DNA of 20,330 nt from JADHUC01 sp964617665 (lineage in GTDB: Bacteria; Planctomycetota; Planctomycetia; Pirellulales; Pirellulaceae), in assembly GCA_964617665.1 (NCBI GenBank), contig CAZUAH010000238.1, positions 1-20,330 of the forward strand, written 5' to 3'. Positions 15,756 through 20,330 of this stretch are shown piece by piece. Made by a program: the position numbers and the translations under genes. Below the pieces are notes generated by a model that saw only the letters and a program-made list of their open reading frames with translations, was not told where the DNA came from and searched no databases. Every line of letters begins with the position of its first letter. The first letter of the stretch is position 1.

Positions 15756-17204
15756 CTATTCATTGACGCGCAAGAGCACCGACCACGCCTTGAAACCGTT
15801 GGCGTTCGGGTTGGCCGAGTCGAACCGGATGTCTCGAAGCCACTCGAACGTGAACTGTTTGGAGAAGTCGCCGCGAATCTCCTCTTCTTTGATTTTGGGT
15901 GGCCCTGCCCGCCGTTCTTCTTTCGCGCTTCCGGCCAGTAACAGCAGTCGTGTGCCAGGACGCGAAATGCCTCGGATGCTCTTGACGTACCCCGCTGCGT
16001 TGTACTTCCGAACGTGGTGATAGCAGCCGCGGTCGAAGATCAGATCGACCGGTTCCATATCGGGCAGCGCCAACACGTCAGCTACGACCCAACGGACCTT
16101 CACGCCCGCCTCGCGAGCCTTCCGCTCGGCATGAACGAGGGCCGACGGAGCAACGTCGACTCCGGTCACGTCAAATCCCTTGCCGGCCAGGTAGATGGCG
16201 TTGGTTCCTGTGCCGCAGCCAAGGACGACGGCCCGGCCCGTCTTGGTCGACTCCATCTCGGCCAACTTCTTCAATTCGGGGGCCACTCGTCCTGTATCCC
16301 ATCCGGGCATGCGTTCGCGCTGATAAGGCGTATCCCAGCGTCGCATCAATCGAACGCCTTCCTCGCCGTGCGGCATGATCCCCGAGGGCAGCAAGCGTTC
16401 CTTCAGCACCGACTGTCCATCCGCTGCGTCGATGGCGATTGTGCCGACTGCGGCGCGCCCGGCTGGCAACGAGAGTTTCAGCGTCTGATCGGCGGCGTTT
16501 ACAGTCAATTGCCATCCGTCGCCGGCTTCGGTCAGTTTGCACTGCGGCTTGCCGCCTTCCTCGTTCGGCCGACCAACCTGGAATACGTTGACAAACCGGA
16601 CTTCGTCGCCATCGACTTTTGCAGTGCTTTCAACGGAGTACATCTTGGAGTCGCCCGCGTCACCGCTCGGCGGTGCGATTTGCAGGCGTGCTTTATCCGG
16701 TATCAGGGTTTCGCCAACAATTACGCCTCCGGGAACGTTCGCGACGAGACTTCTGCCATCGATCCTGGGCTTGCCACGGACAAGTAGCGTTCCCTTCACG
16801 GCCCCAGGGCCGGGAGCCTGTATTCGGTCTTCGATCACGAACGTACGCGGCTTGAGCAACACGATGCGACGAAGAGCCTTGTCGGTCTTGCCTGCCAGAT
16901 AGACGAACCGTTCGTTTTCCTCGAACGCGACGATCCTATCCATGTTGAGCCGGGAAGCGTCTGGAACGGAATCGAAGTATTGTTCGCTGAGTTTCGCCAG
17001 CGCGAAAAGGTCGGTGCCGCGCAACGTTGGGGCAGCGTGCGTTTTGGAATCTGCCGCGACGAGGGAAAGCGGCACGATCAGTCCGAGCGCAAATCCGAGA
17101 ATCAACGTCGCGTGGAGCACACACGGGAAACATCGCCTTTCCACGCACGAACCACTGAAAGGCCGCGCGCGGCTCACTTTGCTATCGAATGCACACAGGT
17201 CCAT
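15756..17204 (-). CDS. Exported heparinase-like beta domain fused to a SAM methyltransferase
   Basis: A 482-residue protein. The ATG at 17204 has a strong AGGAGG at 17213-17218. A cationic N-terminus and hydrophobic segment (about 29-51, ending LVAAD) give a signal peptide or membrane anchor. Residues about 60-265 are beta-rich and resemble the C-terminal sheet domain of heparinase II/III-type lyases (RRIVLLKPRTFVIEDRI, 112-128); the catalytic helical domain is absent. Residues about 285-482 are a class I methyltransferase of the thiopurine-methyltransferase-like/Methyltransf_25 kind: PGWDTGR at 300-306, motif I VVLGCGTGTN at 326-335, acidic VDV at 349-351 and DLIFDRGCYHHV at 387-398. SAM motifs look intact, yet SAM is cytosolic while the protein appears exported; planctomycetes do have other methyltransferases with signal peptides. 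Substrate unknown. A domain fusion, or a remnant of a lyase gene, is the likely origin. Confidence 0.8.
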   Translation of the reverse strand: MDLCAFDSKVSRARPFSGSCVERRCFPCVLHATLILGFALGLIVPLSLVAADSKTHAAPTLRGTDLFALAKLSEQYFDSVPDASRLNMDRIVAFEENERFVYLAGKTDKALRRIVLLKPRTFVIEDRIQAPGPGAVKGTLLVRGKPRIDGRSLVANVPGGVIVGETLIPDKARLQIAPPSGDAGDSKMYSVESTAKVDGDEVRFVNVFQVGRPNEEGGKPQCKLTEAGDGWQLTVNAADQTLKLSLPAGRAAVGTIAIDAADGQSVLKERLLPSGIMPHGEEGVRLMRRWDTPYQRERMPGWDTGRVAPELKKLAEMESTKTGRAVVLGCGTGTNAIYLAGKGFDVTGVDVAPSALVHAERKAREAGVKVRWVVADVLALPDMEPVDLIFDRGCYHHVRKYNAAGYVKSIRGISRPGTRLLLLAGSAKEERRAGPPKIKEEEIRGDFSKQFTFEWLRDIRFDSANPNANGFKAWSVLLRVNE

Positions 17205-17212
17205 GAGTCGTA

Positions 17213-17218
17213 CCTCCT
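17213..17218 (-). promoter_or_regulatory. Strong ribosome binding site for the fusion gene
   Basis: A perfect AGGAGG on the minus strand lies eight bases before the ATG at 17204. It is the best Shine-Dalgarno in the cluster and supports including the N-terminal signal in the protein. Confidence 0.7.
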
Positions 17219-17288
17219 GTCTTGGGATTTCGTCACACGGAAAGGATGTGAAGAGATCGGGATGAATGGCTGGGCCGACGACATGTAG

Positions 17289-17382
17289 GTCATGCTGTGC
17301 ATGACTATACTGGGCGTTGCGTCAGGCACAGCCTGACCTACGATTCTCTCCTGTTCTCGGGTCCGTCACGCAGAGCGTGACG
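17289..17382. repeat. Three tandem short hairpins with compensated stems
   Basis: GTCATGC-TGT-GCATGAC (17289-17305), GTCAGGC-ACA-GCCTGAC (17321-17337) and CGTCACGC-AGA-GCGTGACG (17364-17382) are three perfect stem-loops with three-base loops. All fit GTCANGC-NNN-GCNTGAC; the variable pair is T-A, G-C and C-G in turn, so pairing is preserved while sequence changes. They lie in the 202-bp gap between the beta-propeller stop (17407) and the fusion-gene start (17204), the last hairpin 24 bp past the stop. No U-tract follows. Likely members of an interspersed palindromic repeat family with a possible role in transcript ends. The remaining bases of the gap hold only the fusion gene's ribosome site. 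Confidence 0.85.
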
Positions 17383-17406
17383 CTTGCATTTCTTGGGCCG
17401 GCGTGC

Positions 17407-18615
17407 CTAGTCGCCGATTTTGAGGCAAACCAGTTTGTCGAGATTTCGCACGTACAGGCGTCCATTGTGAATCGTTGGAACCGTCCAGCAACGACCGCTG
17501 AGCACTTGACTGGTGCCGACCGCGTCGAAACCCTCAGGCGAGGCTTTCGCCACGGATAGCTGACCGCTTTGGCTGAGAAAGATGAGATGTCCTTGGCAGA
17601 GCACTACGGTACCATACTTCGTCCCCTCTCCGGCAACCCGATGTAGACTCCAAGCCTCCTCGCCGGTCAGGAAGTCGACGCACTTCATGTTCCGTTCGTC
17701 CGCTCCGTACAATCTTCCGTTCAGGAGGATGCAGGTCTGGAACTTGTTCAGGATCGCCTTGCTTTCCCAAAGGGTCGTAGTGGTCAGTCCATCTCCTTCG
17801 GCCTGAAGCTTAAGCAGGATGCTGCCGTGCCCGTAACCTGAGCTGATAAAGAGGTGCCCATCGTGAAAGATGGGCGTCGACGCGTTAACGTCATAGCTGG
17901 TGATCCAAGGCATGCTCCATACCTGACGGCCCGTCTCCGCCTCGACAATGATCACCTTCTTCCCCAGCGCGCCGACGATATAACGAGTTCCGCCGAACGT
18001 AAACGGGTAGGGTGTGGCATACCCGGCGCGACCTTCGCCGCCTTTCCAGATCAATTCGCCGTTCTCTTTGTTCAAGGCCAGCAGCCCCCCGTCCGCGCCG
18101 CCGGGTGAGACGACGGCCATATCGCCTTCGATCAGAACCGATCCGCTGTATTTCCATGTCGGTGCGGCGCCAAATTTCTTGGACCAGATTTCGTCCCCTG
18201 TCTTTGCAGCGGCGCAAAGAAGTGTTCCCTCGCCACCGAAGATGTACACTCTGCCTTCGTCTATCGTGGGTGTCGCCCGCGTGCCGTCGCCGCCCTGTCG
18301 GTCCTTGACGCCTCCGGCAAAAGGCCTCTTCCACACGACCTCGCCATTGCCGGCTCCGAGACACAGAAGCACTTGCTGACCATCTTCCGTGCCACAGGTG
18401 TAAACTAGATCTCCCACACCGGTCACGGCGCTGAAGGCCGGCCCCGTCTGCACCTCCCACACGACCTTTGGGCTCGCCTCCCAGGGCAGAGTCACGCCAG
18501 TGTCGCGGCTGATGCCATCATACTGAGGACCACGCCAGCACGACCAATCGGCACCGTCCAGTGGGGCACACAACAACAGGAACCCGAACAGAAAGAGGCA
18601 CGCGTTTCTCGCCAT
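17407..18615 (-). CDS. Exported PQQ-like beta-propeller repeat protein
   Basis: A 402-residue protein. The ATG at 18615 is preceded by GGAGG with nine bases spacing. The signal peptide is about 1-22 (CLFLFGFLLLCAPLDGAD). The mature protein begins with WSCWRGPQYDGIS (24-36), the motif that opens many planctomycete paralogs of this family. The rest is a series of beta-propeller blades with the A-x-x-x-G-x-x-x-W pattern: GAGNGEVVWKR, AAKTGDEIWSK, NKENGELIWKG, EAETGRQVWSM, DFLTGEEAWSL. This fold is shared by BamB and quinoprotein dehydrogenases; no quinone-binding or dehydrogenase residues could be identified, so a scaffold or binding role outside the cytoplasm is more likely. It is the first gene of the minus-strand series and lies 202 bp before the fusion gene, so it may be a separate unit. 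Confidence 0.87.
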   Translation of the reverse strand: MARNACLFLFGFLLLCAPLDGADWSCWRGPQYDGISRDTGVTLPWEASPKVVWEVQTGPAFSAVTGVGDLVYTCGTEDGQQVLLCLGAGNGEVVWKRPFAGGVKDRQGGDGTRATPTIDEGRVYIFGGEGTLLCAAAKTGDEIWSKKFGAAPTWKYSGSVLIEGDMAVVSPGGADGGLLALNKENGELIWKGGEGRAGYATPYPFTFGGTRYIVGALGKKVIIVEAETGRQVWSMPWITSYDVNASTPIFHDGHLFISSGYGHGSILLKLQAEGDGLTTTTLWESKAILNKFQTCILLNGRLYGADERNMKCVDFLTGEEAWSLHRVAGEGTKYGTVVLCQGHLIFLSQSGQLSVAKASPEGFDAVGTSQVLSGRCWTVPTIHNGRLYVRNLDKLVCLKIGD

Positions 18616-18863
18616 AATTGAATTCCTCCATTACATAAAGACCTGGAACTACATCACTTAGGGAATATGGTCGTCGATGGTGGCAATGGAATCAATGTAC
18701 CTGCACGGACTTTTGGCGTTATCTCGCCGGTCCGGGCCATTACGTTTCAGATCTTCGAACCTACAGCGGCCGTTGCAGAATTGATGTGGTCTCAGATTAT
18801 CGGGTGGCATAGAATGACCGCCCGTTTGGGATCAGTAGCTGCCTTTTCACGGAGGGTATGGAT
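18616..18863. other. Divergent intergenic region
   Basis: These 248 bases separate the minus-strand cluster from the plus-strand gene and should contain both promoters. A TAGAAT at 18810-18815 could be a -10 box for the plus gene, but no -35 box stands at the right distance, so I do not call a promoter. No hairpin or repeat was recognised apart from the two ribosome sites. Confidence 0.6.
18851..18856 (+). promoter_or_regulatory. Ribosome binding site deciding the plus-strand start
   Basis: GGAGGG is seven bases before the ATG at 18864 but only one base before the in-frame ATG at 18858. The spacing favours 18864. Confidence 0.65.
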
Positions 18864-20330
18864 ATGAGTTCGGGCAAATGTGCAAGTCTCGATTGTCGAG
18901 CGAATTCGCAGATCCCCAAGTCGCTTGTGACGGCGATTGCCGTCGTCGTATTGATCAGTGCTCTCGGTTTGGCGCCAAACGCCGACGGGAAACGAAAGTC
19001 GCGTAACAAGAACCGAGAGCCGGCGGCCCAATCGGCCAAGAACGACGATGCCAAGGTCACCGAGGACCGTCCCGCAAAACGAGGCGGGGCAAAGAAACGT
19101 TCCGGCCATCGCCTCGATCAGGCCGCTCTTCGCTATCTGCCCGACGATTGTGGCGTGTATGGCTGGATCAAGGTTGCGCCGATGCTGGCGAGTGAAATGG
19201 GGCGAAAGTTCACGCAGGAGAACGCCGACTTCTGGAATGCCTGCTGTGAGCAAGTCGCACCATTGGCGTTGAGTTCAGACCACATAGACCGCATTGCTTT
19301 TGGGGCACGATCGGTTACCGAAGGTGAAGCGTCGAAGGCAGTCATGATCCTCTTCTGCAAACAGCCTGTACAGCCATCGGGAAGACAAGTTTCAGCCGAC
19401 GGCACGCCTTGGACCACGGAGACGATCGGCCCGCGTACGATGTGGGCGAAAGGCGGGAGTGATCCGTGGGCCGTCTGCTTGGTCGAAGACCGCGTCGTGT
19501 TAGCCGGATATCCTGAACCGGTTCGCGCCATACTTGGACGCGACGGACCGATCGAGTTGCCGAAGAAGCTTGAACGCGCTCATGGCTTCCTCGACCCTGC
19601 GGCGGTCATGGCCATGTCGTTTCTGCCGCCGGACGACTTCGTTCAAGCGAACGGGCTTCCCCTTCCCATCGCCTATCAGCTCCTGGGGCAAATCGAGGCT
19701 TTCAATCTCGAACTGGATTTCGACGCCGGTTTGGGGATAGGCCTGTCCGCAGTTTGCAGCGACGAGGCAGCAGCCCAGCAACTGAATGGCATCGCCAAAG
19801 GGCTTTGGGCCCTGGTTCAAATGCAGTCGCTCGACGACCAGCAACCCGAGGTCCGTGACGTGATTCGATCCGTGGCGTTTGACGTCGAAGGCCCCGTGCT
19901 GACTGCCAGCGTAGATGTGCCGAGCAGGTTATTCCAACTGACGGAATGTGCTCGAAAGGGTGGCGGCGGGCGCTCGTGGGAACTTGGCCTGAACAAGCCT
20001 AACGCGGCCACGACGAAGTTGTCCGGAGACGGCTGTAGGCTTGCGGCCGCGCCCAACTCCCAACTCCCGTCACCGTCTCGCGCGGCCTCGACGCCACCGC
20101 CGGGGCCGGTCGCGGCAGTGTATCCCGGCGCAGCGCGGGGCTTCTACCAGCCGGGTGTTCCCGCGAGTCCCACGCCCACCGTCCCACAACCGTGCAGCCC
20201 TCCGAGTGTTCCCGGAACTCCTACTCCGTACGTCGCGCCGCCCAGTTGCCCACCGAGTGCTCCCGCAACTCCTTCGCCCTACAGCGCAACTCCTTCGCCC
20301 TACAGCGCAACTCCTTCGCCCTACAGCGCA
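18864..20330 (+). CDS. Unrecognised membrane-anchored or exported protein with proline-rich tail (truncated)
   Basis: Open from the ATG at 18864 to the right edge: 489 codons with no stop, so the C-terminus is missing. A hydrophobic segment at about 21-38 (VTAIAVVVLISALGLA) acts as signal peptide or anchor. A basic, low-complexity linker follows (42-82, with KRKSRNKN and KKRSGHR). Residues about 83-360 form a folded domain (LRYLPDDCGVYGWIKV, HIDRIAFGAR, FNLELDFDAGLGIGL). This pattern of an opening L-P-x-D followed by a D-R-I-x-F-G strand resembles planctomycete proteins of unknown function, but I cannot name the family. From about 400 the chain is rich in Pro, Ser, Thr and Ala with a few Cys, and ends in perfect seven-residue repeats (ATPSPYS). 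A surface or periplasmic protein whose tail spans or binds the envelope is a guess from composition only. It is divergent from the minus-strand cluster. Confidence 0.75.
   Translation, partial: MSSGKCASLDCRANSQIPKSLVTAIAVVVLISALGLAPNADGKRKSRNKNREPAAQSAKNDDAKVTEDRPAKRGGAKKRSGHRLDQAALRYLPDDCGVYGWIKVAPMLASEMGRKFTQENADFWNACCEQVAPLALSSDHIDRIAFGARSVTEGEASKAVMILFCKQPVQPSGRQVSADGTPWTTETIGPRTMWAKGGSDPWAVCLVEDRVVLAGYPEPVRAILGRDGPIELPKKLERAHGFLDPAAVMAMSFLPPDDFVQANGLPLPIAYQLLGQIEAFNLELDFDAGLGIGLSAVCSDEAAAQQLNGIAKGLWALVQMQSLDDQQPEVRDVIRSVAFDVEGPVLTASVDVPSRLFQLTECARKGGGGRSWELGLNKPNAATTKLSGDGCRLAAAPNSQLPSPSRAASTPPPGPVAAVYPGAARGFYQPGVPASPTPTVPQPCSPPSVPGTPTPYVAPPSCPPSAPATPSPYSATPSPYSATPSPYSA
20265..20330 (+). 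repeat. Perfect 21-bp tandem repeat at the right edge
   Basis: GCAACTCCTTCGCCCTACAG plus C is repeated three times without change (20265-20285, 20286-20306, 20307-20327) and begins a fourth time at 20328. It encodes ATPSPYS. The period keeps the frame, so copy number can vary without breaking the gene. The window ends inside the array. Confidence 0.92.

Noticed and set aside
17289..17382. Hairpins as an intrinsic terminator
   Set aside because: Stems are only 7-8 bp and none is followed by a T-run in either direction; three related copies fit a repeat family better.
18781..18815. Promoter for the plus-strand gene (TTGATG with TAGAAT)
   Set aside because: The spacing between the two boxes is 23 bases, too long for a sigma-70 promoter, and planctomycete promoters are poorly defined.

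Overview
The window looks like a piece of a Planctomycetota chromosome, probably Pirellulales-like and possibly from a metagenome scaffold. The evidence is the protein repertoire and its style: a ceramidase-like hydrolase fused to LamG, DUF4838, DUF2961/GH172, a PQQ-like beta-propeller opening with the W-x-x-W-R-G-P start seen in many planctomycete paralogs, an LRR protein with 24-residue repeats, and many signal peptides. GC content is moderately high, and the short intergenic regions are full of small palindromic repeats. No rRNA, tRNA, CRISPR array, transposase or phage gene was seen. A 10-N scaffold gap and a homopolymer artefact lie near 1.85-1.94 kb.

Layout. (i) 1-1705, minus: an exported HEAT/leucine-rich-repeat protein cut off by the left edge. 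(ii) 1706-2113: a divergent intergenic region holding the gap, a G/C homopolymer block and an inverted-repeat element. (iii) 2114-3136, plus: a SAM-dependent O-methyltransferase of the plant-OMT/Methyltransf_2 type. (iv) 3173-18615, all minus: eight co-directional genes. In transcription order they are a PQQ-like beta-propeller, a heparinase-like/methyltransferase fusion, GH172 (DUF2961), a parallel beta-helix protein with PKD, a DUF4838 protein, a DapA/NanA-family aldolase, a ceramidase-like hydrolase with LamG, and a large beta-galactosidase-trimerisation-like glycosidase. Several gaps are short (14, 22, 50 and 55 bp), so the distal part is plausibly one or two operons. (v) 18864-20330, plus: an unrecognised membrane-anchored or exported protein whose proline-rich tail becomes a perfect 21-bp tandem repeat at the right edge.

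Reading. Seven of the eight minus-strand genes carry N-terminal export signals, and five carry glycan-active or glycan-binding folds; the aldolase is the only clearly cytosolic member. The simplest inference is a planctomycete cluster for breaking down an unidentified carbohydrate or glycoconjugate. Exported enzymes would process the polymer, and a 2-keto-acid aldolase/dehydratase would handle a product inside the cell. No SusC/D pair, sulfatase, ABC transporter or regulator is visible, so the substrate cannot be named.

The items most worth following up are the exported heparinase-like/methyltransferase fusion (15756-17204), three tandem hairpins with compensated base pairs (17289-17382), the nested TTCTTGCC inverted repeats (8491-8566), the stop-codon-overlapping ribosome site joining DUF4838 to the aldolase, and the apparent loss of the ceramidase serine in the ceramidase-like protein.
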